Source: Lactococcus taiwanensis
Lineage (GTDB): Bacteria; Bacillota; Bacilli; Lactobacillales; Streptococcaceae
Assembly (NCBI RefSeq): GCF_014905395.1
Contig: NZ_BNDT01000003.1
Coordinates: 1 to 64,000 of the forward strand
Length of the DNA: 64,000 nucleotides
Reading direction: 5' to 3'
Shown here: one piece after another, positions 8,099 to 18,584 of the stretch
How the letters are laid out: each line of letters starts with the position of its first letter
Position numbering within the stretch: position 1 is the stretch's first letter
The notes under the pieces: model-generated
Told to the model about the DNA's origin: nothing
Databases searched by the model: none
Seen by the model: the letters and a program-made list of their open reading frames with translations, nothing else
Position numbers and translations under genes: made by a program

Positions 8099-10387
8099 AT
8101 GGCTACGAAGAAAAAAAATACACGAAGAAATACAAAAAAAGAATTACAAAAAAAAGCTGCTACCCGAAAAATGATTGCTTTTTTTGTTGCGCTTATCTTA
8201 ATATTATTTGCCCTCGCTCGTCTCGGGATTGTAGGGGTTCTAATCTATAACCTTGTCCGACTCTTTGTGGGCTCATTAGCGATTTTGTTTTTATTGTTAG
8301 TGGTCCTTATGATGTTTCTCATGGTTTTCAAGAAGAATGTTTTAAAAGATAATAAACGTATTATCCCAGCTATTAGCATTGCTTTTATCGGGCTGATGCT
8401 CGTCTTTCAAATTCAATTAGGGCTTAGTTTTGGGCGAACGTTGCACCTTATCTTAGCAGATTTAACGGCTGGTCGCGTGACTTATTTTGTAGGTTCAGGA
8501 GTGATTGGAGCGGCCATTTTTGGACCAGCGAAGGCTCTGTTTTCTGTAGTAGGTGTTTACATTTTAGCGGTTGTTTTTTGGCTTGCTGCCCTTTACCTCC
8601 TTTTACCAGGACTATTTCCGAAGATACGTCAAAGCCTTCACGAGCGTTTGGTTCATTGGAAAGTAAAACACCAAGAAAAACGTGAAGCTAAAAAGGCGGC
8701 TAAAGCGCTCGCTGCCTTAGAGGCTGAAAAAAATGCGCAGGAGGAGGCACTCCTAGCTCCTCGAGAAGAACAAGGAGATGCTTTATTTGCTAGCGCACCC
8801 GCTGAGGTTCCTATTAACATTCCTGATTCAACAACTGCCGTTACAGAAAATATGATGGATTTTGAACAAAATTATCCTAAAGAAGATGAAAATGATGAAG
8901 TTCATTTTGAAACTAACAGTAGTCAGACTTATGAAGGAAACTATCAGCTCCCAACAATTGATTTACTTGCAGAGATACCTGTCAAAAATCAGGCTGGGGA
9001 ACGCGAAAATGTTCGTAAAAACATTGGAATTTTAGAAGAAACTTTCCGCTCTTTTGGAATCACTGCCAATGTGGAATCTGCCGTTGTCGGCCCATCAATT
9101 ACAAAATATGAAATCAAATTAGCCACTGGAACGAAAGTGTCACGCGTTGTCAATCTCTCAGATGATTTGGCATTAGCATTGGCTGCCAAAGATATCCGAA
9201 TCGAAGCCCCTATTCCTGGAAAATCTTTGATTGGGGTGGAAATTCCGAACGCTGAAGTAGCGACTGTAGGTTTTCGGGAAATGTGGGACGGTGGAAAAAC
9301 GAATCCCGCTAAACTTTTGGAAATTCCACTTGGAAAATCGCTTGACGGTGGTATTCGAACTTTTGATTTAACAAGAATGCCTCATCTACTCATCGCAGGT
9401 TCCACTGGTTCAGGTAAATCTGTAGCGGTAAATGGGATTATTACTTCAATTTTGATGAAGGCTTTGCCGAGTCAAGTGAAGTTTCTGATGGTTGACCCTA
9501 AAATGGTCGAACTTTCTGTTTACAATGATATTCCTCATCTATTGATTCCTGTCGTAACAAATCCACGTAAAGCTTCACGTGCCCTTCAAAAAGTTGTTGA
9601 CCAAATGGAAGAACGCTATGAACTCTTTAGTCGTTATGGCGTTCGTAACATTGCGGGATATAATGAAAAAGTCCAAAGATATAATGCAGAATCAGATGAA
9701 AAAATGCTTGAACTTCCTTTGATTGTAGTCATTGTTGATGAATTAGCCGATTTAATGATGGTTGCCAGTAAAGAAGTGGAAGATGCCATTATTCGTTTGG
9801 GACAAAAGGCACGAGCAGCAGGGATTCATATGATTCTTGCGACGCAACGTCCATCTGTTGATGTCATTTCTGGACTAATTAAAGCAAATGTTCCTTCAAG
9901 AATTGCCTTTGCTGTTTCATCTGGAACAGATTCACGAACAATTTTAGATACTAATGGGGCTGAAAAATTACTAGGTCGTGGTGATATGCTCTTTAAACCA
10001 ATTGATGAAAATCATCCGATTCGTTTGCAAGGGGCTTTCTTATCTGACGATGATGTCGAATCTGTTGTGACCTTTATTAAAGACCAATCAGAAGCTCAGT
10101 ATGACGAAAGCTTTGACCCCGGTGAGGTAGATGAGAGTCAAGTTGGTGCGGGCGCTTCAAATACAGGCTCTGGTGACCCCTTATTTGAAGAAGCACGAAA
10201 TATGGTTATTATGGCTCAAAAAGCTTCAACGGCTCAATTGCAACGTGCTTTAAAAGTTGGATTCAATCGCGCCTCTGATTTGATGAATGAATTGGAAGCG
10301 CAAGGAATTGTTGGCCCTGCTAAAGGAACGACGCCTCGTAAAGTCCTTGTTAGTCCAGATGGTGAGTTCATTGGAGGAGAGGAATGA
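8099..10387 (+). CDS. ftsK: DNA translocase FtsK/SpoIIIE
   Basis: This 762-residue septal DNA pump clears chromosome ends through the closing division site. The N terminus is Lys/Arg-rich and followed by about four membrane segments (residues 24-170). A Glu/Ala-rich linker follows, then the RecA-like motor with Walker A GSTGSGKS (434-441) and Walker [12 protein letters not shown] (near 543). The C-terminal gamma winged helix (about 695-755) should read chromosome polarity sequences. Its stop overlaps the next start in ATGA, so it heads a tightly packed operon. The ribosome site before ATG 8099 is poor. Confidence 0.95.
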   Translation: MATKKKNTRRNTKKELQKKAATRKMIAFFVALILILFALARLGIVGVLIYNLVRLFVGSLAILFLLLVVLMMFLMVFKKNVLKDNKRIIPAISIAFIGLMLVFQIQLGLSFGRTLHLILADLTAGRVTYFVGSGVIGAAIFGPAKALFSVVGVYILAVVFWLAALYLLLPGLFPKIRQSLHERLVHWKVKHQEKREAKKAAKALAALEAEKNAQEEALLAPREEQGDALFASAPAEVPINIPDSTTAVTENMMDFEQNYPKEDENDEVHFETNSSQTYEGNYQLPTIDLLAEIPVKNQAGERENVRKNIGILEETFRSFGITANVESAVVGPSITKYEIKLATGTKVSRVVNLSDDLALALAAKDIRIEAPIPGKSLIGVEIPNAEVATVGFREMWDGGKTNPAKLLEIPLGKSLDGGIRTFDLTRMPHLLIAGSTGSGKSVAVNGIITSILMKALPSQVKFLMVDPKMVELSVYNDIPHLLIPVVTNPRKASRALQKVVDQMEERYELFSRYGVRNIAGYNEKVQRYNAESDEKMLELPLIVVIVDELADLMMVASKEVEDAIIRLGQKARAAGIHMILATQRPSVDVISGLIKANVPSRIAFAVSSGTDSRTILDTNGAEKLLGRGDMLFKPIDENHPIRLQGAFLSDDDVESVVTFIKDQSEAQYDESFDPGEVDESQVGAGASNTGSGDPLFEEARNMVIMAQKASTAQLQRALKVGFNRASDLMNELEAQGIVGPAKGTTPRKVLVSPDGEFIGGEE

Positions 10388-10968
10388 GTGGAGAACTAGA
10401 TTACCATCACTTTTTTCTGCAAATTTATGAGATTTTACGCGAAGATGAGCAAAATAAAAAATTGTCCAAGCAGGAGAAAGCCGTTCTAGCCGATGCCCTG
10501 ATTTTAAATGAACGCAAAGAACCAGTTTTAAAAATCTTAGGCCAGCTTTATATGCGCTTAGAATTTTGGAATCGTCCTGCTGATGATGAGATTTTAAAAG
10601 GTGGCATGAAAGCCCCAGTCAGAACACTTTATGAAGAATTAAAGGCAGATAAAAATATCACTTCTTCACAAAAATTTATTCCAGGAGTTGAAGCTTATCG
10701 ACCGATTACATGGAATGATGCTTTGTATGGAAATAAAATGACGGAAGATGATGGCTTTATCGGTGGGGGCTATGTCACTTTTGACTCGGATGAAAAATAT
10801 AAATCAATGGAAGAACGAATTGCTCTGCCCAATGATGAAATAATCAAAAATGCGGAGCCGGGTTTTGTAAAGATGGCGAAAGTGTGGGCATTAATCCTTG
10901 CTCTATTCATTCTTGTAATGGTTTTATTTGTGATTACTTTAAAAATATTAGGAGGGGGGTATAAATGA
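10384..10968 (+). CDS. Conserved-looking tail-anchored protein in the ftsK-holA operon
   Basis: The predicted 194-residue protein has a soluble, charged N-terminal region (about 1-160) and one hydrophobic segment near the C terminus (about 167-187) ending in GGGYK, which suggests a tail-anchored topology. It overlaps ftsK and holA by four bases each (ATGA on both sides), so translation is likely coupled. I do not recognise the family. Its place between a septal translocase and a replisome gene hints at a membrane-linked division role, which is inference only. Confidence 0.75.
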   Translation: MSGELDYHHFFLQIYEILREDEQNKKLSKQEKAVLADALILNERKEPVLKILGQLYMRLEFWNRPADDEILKGGMKAPVRTLYEELKADKNITSSQKFIPGVEAYRPITWNDALYGNKMTEDDGFIGGGYVTFDSDEKYKSMEERIALPNDEIIKNAEPGFVKMAKVWALILALFILVMVLFVITLKILGGGYK

Positions 10969-11969
10969 CAGTATTTGATGAATTTAATGAAATCAAAAGA
11001 AAAGGCCTGCCGCAGATTTTAGTTATCTTTGGCGAGTCAGCCGAAATAGTGGGCGAATTGAAAAAGCAACTCTTGTCTGAGGTGAACTTTGAACCAACGG
11101 ATTTGAGTCAGGCTTATTATGACTTAACCCCTAACAACAGTGATTTAGCACTTGAAGATTTGGAATCGTTACCCTTTTTCTCAGATTCTCGGTTGGTAAT
11201 CTTGGACAATTTGGTCAATTTAACAACGGTTAAAAAGAGCGTTCTTGATGAAAAGCAGATGAAGCGCTTTGAAAGTTTTTTGGACAATCCGGCAGAGACA
11301 ACCCAACTTGTGATAATTCTGTATGGGAAGTTAGATAGTCGTCTGAAAGTTGTAAAAAAATTAAAAGCTAAGGCAACTCTCCTTGAAGCGCGTGAATTAA
11401 AGAGTCAAGAATTAATTCACTATTTCAGTCAAGGAAGTAGCTTATCAAAAGCGGTATTAAGTTTGATTGCAACTAAGTCAAACGATAATTTTTCGGTCAT
11501 GAAGCAAAATATTGATTTGGTCGAAACTTATGCACTTGGACGCGAGGTCACGGTGGAGGATGTCGAAAAAGTTGTTCCCAAATCACTACAAGATAATATC
11601 TTTGCCTTAACTGACTTAATTTTCAAAGGGAAAATTACTGAGGCACGTGCACTCGTGCATGACTTGACTTTACAGGGTGAGGATTTAATCAAAATTTTGG
11701 CGATTTTGACAAATTCTTACCGTTTATATCTGCAGGTCAAACTCTTTCAAGAAAAAAGCTGGCAAGAAAATCAGCAGGTTTCCTACTTGAAAATGCACCC
11801 TTATCCAGTAAAATTAGCCAACCAGTTAGTCCGGAAGTTGCCACTGTCTCAATTGAAAAAAGGCCTGCTTGAATTAATTGAATTGGACTATGCGATTAAA
11901 ACCAGTTTGGCAGATAAGGCTTATCTTTTTGATATTACTTTAATCAGGTTGACCTTGAAAAAAATCTGA
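10965..11969 (+). CDS. holA: DNA polymerase III delta subunit
   Basis: The clamp-loader delta subunit (334 residues, YqeN/HolA family) opens the beta sliding clamp. The sequence follows the family pattern: an N-terminal domain with VIFGESAEIVGELKK, FSDSRLVILDN in the ATPase-like fold, and a C-terminal collar domain with NIFALTDLIFKGKI. It overlaps the preceding gene by four bases and is probably co-transcribed from ftsK. Confidence 0.9.
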   Translation: MTVFDEFNEIKRKGLPQILVIFGESAEIVGELKKQLLSEVNFEPTDLSQAYYDLTPNNSDLALEDLESLPFFSDSRLVILDNLVNLTTVKKSVLDEKQMKRFESFLDNPAETTQLVIILYGKLDSRLKVVKKLKAKATLLEARELKSQELIHYFSQGSSLSKAVLSLIATKSNDNFSVMKQNIDLVETYALGREVTVEDVEKVVPKSLQDNIFALTDLIFKGKITEARALVHDLTLQGEDLIKILAILTNSYRLYLQVKLFQEKSWQENQQVSYLKMHPYPVKLANQLVRKLPLSQLKKGLLELIELDYAIKTSLADKAYLFDITLIRLTLKKI

Positions 11970-12022
11970 AAATTTGGTATGATTAATAACGGACATTTTA
12001 TAATGATGATGAAGAGGTAAAA

Positions 12023-12412
12023 ATGCCAACATTTAAATTTACGCCTAAAGATATTTATGAAGCAGACTTCTCCACAAAGATGCGTGGTTACGATAAAGAA
12101 GAAGTCGACGAACTCCTTGATGACGTGATTGCTGACTATGAAGCTTATCAGACAGAGGTTTTACGTTTACAAGAAGAAAATGAATTTTTAAAGAAAAAAA
12201 TTGCTGAGTTAGAAATGCAAGTTTCTAAACCCAACCAAGCTAATCTTGATGATACGCAACGCTTTGATCCGAGTCAGTTATTACAACAAACACGTTCTAA
12301 TAAACCAAAAGTTGAAGTACGTAATCCAAGTAACTTTGATTTGTTGAAGCGGATTAATCGTTTGGAACAAGCTGTCTTTGGGCCAAATGGCATTGCTAGT
12401 GAGCATGATTAG
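12023..12412 (+). CDS. gpsB: Cell-cycle protein GpsB (DivIVA-like)
   Basis: GpsB (129 residues) shuttles penicillin-binding proteins between septum and side wall. The N-terminal DivIVA-type membrane-binding motif is present (FTPKDIYEADFSTKMRGY), followed by a coiled coil (about 30-75, rich in Leu/Glu/Lys) and a short C-terminal domain with NFDLLKRINRLEQAVFG. GAAGAGG precedes the ATG. It is followed by rnpB, as in related streptococci. Confidence 0.93.
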   Translation: MPTFKFTPKDIYEADFSTKMRGYDKEEVDELLDDVIADYEAYQTEVLRLQEENEFLKKKIAELEMQVSKPNQANLDDTQRFDPSQLLQQTRSNKPKVEVRNPSNFDLLKRINRLEQAVFGPNGIASEHD

Positions 12413-12487
12413 TTTGTAACTTATCCTATTGCAAATGGATAAGTTGAGTGTCCTGCATAAGGTCAGGACCTCAATAAGAGTAATAAA

Positions 12488-12870
12488 AATAGTTTTCGGA
12501 TAATCGCGCGATTTTTTTGAGTCGTGAGGAAAGTCCATGCTCGCACGGACTGAGATGTCCGTAGTGTTTGTGCTAGGTGAAACAATAAACCTGGGTAGGA
12601 GCGTCATGCCTAACGGCTGGCCAAAGCGCTAAGTCTTTTGATATGCGTAAGTAAGCCTGTAAAAGTGCCATAGAGACGAGACTTAGAGGAAACTCTAAGA
12701 ATGGAACGTGGTAAACCCCTCAAGCGAGCAACCCAAACTTATGGTCGGGGCACTTGACTAGCCGAAATGAAGGCGTGGTCGAGGCTAAAATCTTGTATTT
12801 TAGCAGACAGATGGTTATCGAAGGTCGTAGAGACCGGAACAAAACATGGCTTATAGAAAACTGTATGACA
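12488..12870 (+). ncRNA. rnpB: RNase P RNA, class B
   Basis: The universally conserved RNase P blocks are present: GAGGAAAGTCCATGCTCGCAC (starting near 12525), a TGAGATGTCCGTAGTG block, GAAACCCCTC-like AAACCCCTCAAGCGAGCAACCC and the closing ACAAAACATGGCTTATAGAA. The order and spacing fit the Bacillus-type class B fold. The exact 5' end (about 12485-12492) is estimated from the B. subtilis arrangement. It processes tRNA 5' ends together with the RnpA protein. Confidence 0.93.
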
Positions 12871-12873
12871 CAG

Positions 12874-12901
12874 GCTGGGGCTTTTAGCCTCAGCTTTTTT
12901 T
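12874..12901 (+). terminator. Terminator of rnpB
   Basis: GCTGGGG and CCTCAGC form a stem around CTTTTAG, followed by seven T. Confidence 0.88.
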
Positions 12902-12924
12902 AAATAGAATTTGGATACTAAGAA

Positions 12925-14079
12925 ATGATAAAAAAATTTAAATTATTAGCTACGGCTTCAGCTGGACTTGAGAGCTTGGTTGCACGTGAGTTACGCAATC
13001 TGGATATCACTGATGTGGCGATTGATGATCGCTCACGGGTATTTTTTGAGGGAGATTTAGCTACTATTGCTAAAGCAAACCTCTGGCTGCGTACTGCTGA
13101 TCGGGTGAAAATCGTAGTTGGTGAGTTTAAAGCACGTACTTTTGAAGAATTGTTTGAGCAGGTTTATGCGTTGCCGTGGGAAGAATTGATTCCTTTTGGC
13201 TGCCAATTTCCAGTCAGCAAGGCAAAATCGGTCAAATCAACGCTGCATAATGAACCTTCAGTGCAAGGGATCACGAAAAAAGCGATTGTTAAAAAGTTGC
13301 AAACGACTTTCCATCGACCTGAAGGTGTACCTATTCCAGAAAACGGCCCTAAATTTTCAATTGAAATTGCTCTGCACAAAGACGTGGCAACGGTGATGAT
13401 TGATACAACAGGTGATTCTTTGTTTAAACGTGGCTATCGTTCGGAAAAAGGGGAAGCGCCACTGAAAGAAAATATGGCAGCGAGTATCGTGATGTTGACC
13501 AATTGGTTGGCTAATCCCCGCCGTGCTTTTGTCGATCCAACGTGTGGTTCTGGGACCTTTACGATTGAGGCAGCAATGTTGGCATTAAATATGGCACCAG
13601 GACTGAAACGTGACTTTGCTTTTGAGGCTTGGCCTTGGTTTGATGCAGAAATTCTCAAGCACGAAAAAGAGTTGGCCCAAAAACAAGTGCGCACAGATTT
13701 GGACTTGGATATACAAGGTTTTGATATTGACGGCCGTATGGTAGAAATTGCAAAACGCAATGCGCTTGCGGCGGGCCTTTCAGATGTGATAAAATATAAA
13801 CAAATGCGACTGCAAGATTTTCAGACTGAAAAACTTGACGGTGTGCTTGTGTCGAACCCACCGTATGGCGTGCGCCTCGAGGATGAAGAAGCGGTCGCTA
13901 CGCTTTATGGTGAGATGGGCAAAACCTTTGCCCCTCTTGAAACTTGGAGCAAGTATATTTTGACGAGTGATGTTGATTTTGAAAAACATTTTGGTGCAAA
14001 AGCAACCAAGAAGCGTAAGCTTTATAATGGGACTTTGCGTACTGACTTGTATATGTACTTTGGCAAGCGGATTAAATAA
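12925..14079 (+). CDS. ypsC: THUMP-domain RNA methyltransferase (RlmL/YpsC-like)
   Basis: This 384-residue class I SAM-dependent RNA methyltransferase resembles the N-terminal half of E. coli RlmL (23S rRNA m2G2445). An N-terminal ferredoxin-like/THUMP region (about 1-155) is followed by the methyltransferase fold with the SAM motif DPTCGSGTFTIEAAML (about 204-219) and catalytic SNPPYGVRL (near 310). The exact target nucleotide is inferred from the family. It lies between rnpB and mapZ, an order also found in streptococci. Confidence 0.9.
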   Translation: MIKKFKLLATASAGLESLVARELRNLDITDVAIDDRSRVFFEGDLATIAKANLWLRTADRVKIVVGEFKARTFEELFEQVYALPWEELIPFGCQFPVSKAKSVKSTLHNEPSVQGITKKAIVKKLQTTFHRPEGVPIPENGPKFSIEIALHKDVATVMIDTTGDSLFKRGYRSEKGEAPLKENMAASIVMLTNWLANPRRAFVDPTCGSGTFTIEAAMLALNMAPGLKRDFAFEAWPWFDAEILKHEKELAQKQVRTDLDLDIQGFDIDGRMVEIAKRNALAAGLSDVIKYKQMRLQDFQTEKLDGVLVSNPPYGVRLEDEEAVATLYGEMGKTFAPLETWSKYILTSDVDFEKHFGAKATKKRKLYNGTLRTDLYMYFGKRIK

Positions 14080-14086
14080 AATTTTA

Positions 14087-14102
14087 CTGACAGGTCTGTC
14101 AG
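14087..14102. repeat. CTGAC-N6-GTCAG palindrome, exact
   Basis: The core is AGGTCT. It begins seven bases after the stop of the methyltransferase gene. Confidence 0.95.
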
Positions 14103-14192
14103 TGGCCAAGAAGCTCATTTTAAGAAGACTTCAAAGGATTTGGACCATGCTTTAGCTCTTATAGAATAAAAGTTGGTCTGATCGGAGGAGAA

Positions 14193-16031
14193 ATGTCAAA
14201 CAAAAAAAATAAAAACAAGAACAAAAATAAAAATAGAACAAAGCAAATTGGTGAAAAAACACTGAAACTGCAAGATTTGCAAGATTTTACAGTTGGTGAG
14301 ATTGTCGAGCAATCAAAGCGTGTGGATCAAGAAAATCAAGATAATGAATCTGTTTTGGATAAATACATTCGCCAGCATCGCGGAGAAATAGAAGAAGCCA
14401 AAAGTAAGAATTTGGATGATTTTATTCAAAATGAGCGGGAGCAAATTGCAACTCCAGACGTTCATTCCACAGAAGGAACTGATAATACCACTGAGCTAAA
14501 GGGTACGCTGTCCTCGTCGCCAGAAGAAGAAAAGCAATCTGTCGAGCTATCAGAGACGACTTCTGAACAAGCAGAGGAAGCTCTTAAAGAAACAAAAGTT
14601 GAGCCAGAGAGACAAGAAAATAGGGGAGACTCAAAAAGTTCTGCAGAAGATCAGTTAGATTCCTCTGATGAAAAGCAAGAAGTGATCTTAGATCCCGTCA
14701 TTATGGCTGATGGCGCCATCAGCGATTCAAGCCTTGATGATAAAGCCCCTCAAGAGACTAAGCCAGCTGTTGCAGATGAAACTGAAGCGAGGGAAGACAA
14801 AAAAGCAGTAGAGGATCAGTCTTCCCCAGTTTCGCCAGTTATTATGTCAGCTAACGACAGTGAGCAAGAAACTAGGGAAACAGTTACCCCATTGGTTCCC
14901 CCACAAGCTGAATCCCAACCAGCTGGAGTGCCTTATCAAACTGTCACACCTTCTGATGAAGCAAAAAGTGAACCAGAAGTTGAAACGTCCCAAGAAAAAG
15001 TCGCGCCCGTAAGTAATAAGCGGAAAGTTCCTATTATTATTGGACTATGCGCCCTTGTCTTGATTGCAGCAGGCGCTGTTGGTTTTGCGCAATATAATGC
15101 CCATCAAAAACCGAAAACAGTGCAGACAAGTTCTAGTAGTCGTTCGGACTTGGATAATTTTAAAAGCCAATATGAGGCCTTTTTCACAGATAAATCTCAC
15201 GAAGCTTTGAAAAATAGCCAGTTTAGCGCATTGCCAAAACTTGAAAAATTAGTAAATACTCACAAGACAGCAACGGCTTGGGCCAGCGCAGTTTCCGAGA
15301 CTGAGGACTTGAAAACACAAATCGCAGCTATTGAGAAAGTAAATGCTCTATTCACTAAACCGGCCATCACCGATGGTAAATTGGATAAGCAAGTCCAAAT
15401 TGTAAAGGATGTTAAGATCCCTGAAACTCCTAAGACAGCTAACGCTACCCTCAACAAACTGTTAGCACAAGCGATTGATTTGGCTCAAGCACAAAAAACT
15501 AAAGCAAGTAGTTCTCAAGCCGCGGCAAAAGCTTCAAGCGCAGCAGCTTCCACATCACAAGATAAAGCTGTCGCTTCATCAACCGCTCAAAGTGCCACAG
15601 ATACAGGAAGTACGACTACTCCGTCCTCATCTGCAGCTGATACAAGTTCTGCCAGTCAAAACAGTGGTCAGTCATCAACAACAAATTCAGAAGGTGTAAG
15701 TTCGGCAGGGGTAACTCTTGAAACGGCCAAGGCACGTGTGCAACCCCAAGCGGGCGTGAATACATCTGATCCTGCTTTCACTTGGGGAGCAGGCATTAAA
15801 GAAAAAGTACTAAATATTGCGCGTGATCGCGGCTATATCACAGGGAATGACTATATCCTAGTACCAAGTGCTATTCATACCACAAATGGCACACAAGGTT
15901 TTCCTGCTGGAATCGTCAGTGGTTACTACAACCTCTACGCACCAAATGGAACTTATCTCGTTTCGATTAATGCAAAAACGGGTTATTTTGTTGGAAATGG
16001 CTCTGGTCATTCTGATAATTTAGATTATTGA
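14193..16031 (+). CDS. mapZ: Mid-cell-anchored protein Z (MapZ/LocZ)
   Basis: This 612-residue bitopic protein fits MapZ, which marks the division site and guides the FtsZ ring. The basic N terminus is followed by a conserved block (TLKLQDLQDFTVGEIVEQ), where MapZ binds FtsZ. A long acidic Ser/Thr/Glu-rich cytoplasmic region and one membrane segment (about 279-301) come next. The extracellular part has a helical domain, a Ser/Ala/Thr-rich linker and a terminal folded domain (about 510-612) expected to bind peptidoglycan. The location downstream of gpsB-rnpB-ypsC matches streptococcal mapZ. GGAGGAG precedes the ATG. Confidence 0.87.
   Translation: MSNKKNKNKNKNKNRTKQIGEKTLKLQDLQDFTVGEIVEQSKRVDQENQDNESVLDKYIRQHRGEIEEAKSKNLDDFIQNEREQIATPDVHSTEGTDNTTELKGTLSSSPEEEKQSVELSETTSEQAEEALKETKVEPERQENRGDSKSSAEDQLDSSDEKQEVILDPVIMADGAISDSSLDDKAPQETKPAVADETEAREDKKAVEDQSSPVSPVIMSANDSEQETRETVTPLVPPQAESQPAGVPYQTVTPSDEAKSEPEVETSQEKVAPVSNKRKVPIIIGLCALVLIAAGAVGFAQYNAHQKPKTVQTSSSSRSDLDNFKSQYEAFFTDKSHEALKNSQFSALPKLEKLVNTHKTATAWASAVSETEDLKTQIAAIEKVNALFTKPAITDGKLDKQVQIVKDVKIPETPKTANATLNKLLAQAIDLAQAQKTKASSSQAAAKASSAAASTSQDKAVASSTAQSATDTGSTTTPSSSAADTSSASQNSGQSSTTNSEGVSSAGVTLETAKARVQPQAGVNTSDPAFTWGAGIKEKVLNIARDRGYITGNDYILVPSAIHTTNGTQGFPAGIVSGYYNLYAPNGTYLVSINAKTGYFVGNGSGHSDNLDY
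14707..14722. repeat. Palindrome variant CTGAT-GGCGCC-ATCAG
   Basis: A perfect 16-bp palindrome with a T/A change in both half-sites lies in the acidic linker of mapZ. It is read in the D-x-x-[VI] frame (ADGAIS). Confidence 0.55.
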
Positions 16032-16035
16032 AGAT

Positions 16036-16070
16036 AAAAAAAGCTTATCCATACAGGATAAGGCTTTTTT
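16036..16070 (+). terminator. Terminator of mapZ
   Basis: Stem TTATCC/GGATAA extended by GC pairs and A/T runs, ending in six T. Confidence 0.9.
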
Positions 16071-16075
16071 GTTTA

Positions 16076-16091
16076 CTGACCAGATGGTCAG
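16076..16091. repeat. CTGAC-N6-GTCAG palindrome, exact
   Basis: The core is CAGATG. It lies six bases beyond the mapZ terminator, in the gap before the convergent pepQ gene. Confidence 0.95.
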
Positions 16092-16138
16092 TATTTCTTT
16101 TAAGCGTAAGTAAGCTTTGGAGAGGAAAAAGCTAAAGC

Positions 16139-17266
<1,128 letters not shown>

Positions 17267-17348
17267 TCATTTTCATAATTAAAAAGCATCTTACTTCCAT
17301 TTTACGCTATTTTTCTCAAAAAATCACGTTAAATCCTACCTTTTATGG

Positions 17349-17400
17349 TTGAAAAGGTTTACAGTTCATGATATAATTTAAAAATGAAAATGGTTTTCAT
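17349..17400 (+). promoter_or_regulatory. ccpA promoter with cre-like operator
   Basis: TTGAAA (17349-17354) and TATAAT (17372-17377) are 17 bases apart. The dyad ATGAAAA-TGG-TTTTCAT (17384-17400) overlaps the expected start and matches the cre consensus WTGNAANCGNWNNCW except for T in place of the central C. This predicts autoregulation of ccpA and perhaps effects on pepQ. Confidence 0.75.
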
Positions 17401-17442
17401 AAATACTGTAATCAAAAAATAAGAAAGAGGTTAGCCAAAAAT

Positions 17443-18441
17443 ATGGTAGAATCAACAACAACAATTTACGACGTGGCACGTGTCGCCGGAGTCTCAATGG
17501 CAACAGTCAGCCGTGTAGTAAATGGTAATGCAAACGTTAAAGAAAAGACACGGCAGAAGGTTTTGGATGCAATCGCCGAACTAGATTATCGTCCCAACGC
17601 AGTCGCTCGCGGACTGGCAAGCAAACGCACAACAACAGTGGGTGTTATCTTGCCAACCATTACTTCAACTTACTTCGCAGCTATTGCACGCGGAGTAGAT
17701 GATATCGCTTCCATGTACAAATACAACATGATATTAGCTAACAGTGATAATGATGTTGAAAAAGAAGAAAAAGTGTTAGAAACATTCTTATCAAAACAGG
17801 TTGATGGGATTGTGTATATGGGTTCAACCTTGGATGAAAAAGTGCGCTTGGCTCTTAAAAATGCACGTACTCCTGTTGTCCTAGTTGGAACGATTGATGG
17901 TGATAAAGAGTTGGCTTCTGTCAATATTGATTATCATTTATCAGCTTATCAAGCCACAACAAAATTGGTCAATAGCGGCAATAAAAAAATTGCTTATATC
18001 ATGGGATCACTGAAAGATGCTGAAAATACTGAACGTATGGTTGGTTATCAAGAAGCTTTGATTGAAGCAGGGATTGAGTTTGATGAAGGGCTTGTTTTTG
18101 AAGGCAACTATAGCTATGAGCAAGGAAGAGCTTTGGCGGAACGTCTGCTTGAAAAAGGGGTAACGGCAGCAGTTGTCGCTCAAGATACTACAGCAGTTGG
18201 TCTGTTGTCAGCTTTGATGGAAAAAGGAATCAATGTTCCAGAAGACTTTGAAATTATCGCTGGGGCAAATTCTCCAATCACACAATATACCTACCCACGC
18301 ATGACTTCAGTCAATCAACCTCTTTATGACTTAGGTGCTGTTGCGATGCGTTTGCTGACCAAATTAATGCTTAAAGAAGAAGTGGATGAGAATCAATTAG
18401 TCTTGGATCACGAGATTATTTCTCGCCACTCTACAAAATAA
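17443..18441 (+). CDS. ccpA: Catabolite control protein A
   Basis: CcpA (332 residues) is the LacI-family global regulator of carbon catabolite repression and activation, acting with HPr-Ser-P. The N-terminal helix-turn-helix and hinge are typical (TIYDVARVAGVSMATVSRVV, then RPNAVARGLASK). The periplasmic-binding-protein-like core follows. GAAAGAGG precedes the ATG. Divergence from pepQ is the known lactococcal arrangement. Confidence 0.95.
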   Translation: MVESTTTIYDVARVAGVSMATVSRVVNGNANVKEKTRQKVLDAIAELDYRPNAVARGLASKRTTTVGVILPTITSTYFAAIARGVDDIASMYKYNMILANSDNDVEKEEKVLETFLSKQVDGIVYMGSTLDEKVRLALKNARTPVVLVGTIDGDKELASVNIDYHLSAYQATTKLVNSGNKKIAYIMGSLKDAENTERMVGYQEALIEAGIEFDEGLVFEGNYSYEQGRALAERLLEKGVTAAVVAQDTTAVGLLSALMEKGINVPEDFEIIAGANSPITQYTYPRMTSVNQPLYDLGAVAMRLLTKLMLKEEVDENQLVLDHEIISRHSTK

Positions 18442-18445
18442 AATT

Positions 18446-18473
18446 ACAGCCCAGCAATGGGTTGTTTTTTTTT
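18446..18473 (+). terminator. Terminator of ccpA
   Basis: ACAGCCCA-GCAA-TGGGTTGT followed by a long T run. Confidence 0.9.
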
Positions 18474-18584
18474 AATAATGAACCAAAGTCAAAAGTATTT
18501 GACATTTTGAGGAAAAGTCGTGATAATAGAAAGACGATAAAAATTAGTTTGGGGTGCTCTCCGAATTTACTCAAGGAGTTTGAA

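Noticed and set aside
18462-18584. N-terminal extension of the ferredoxin-NADP reductase
   Set aside because: The first codons fall in the ccpA terminator, and the FAD motif begins right after the ATG at 18585.
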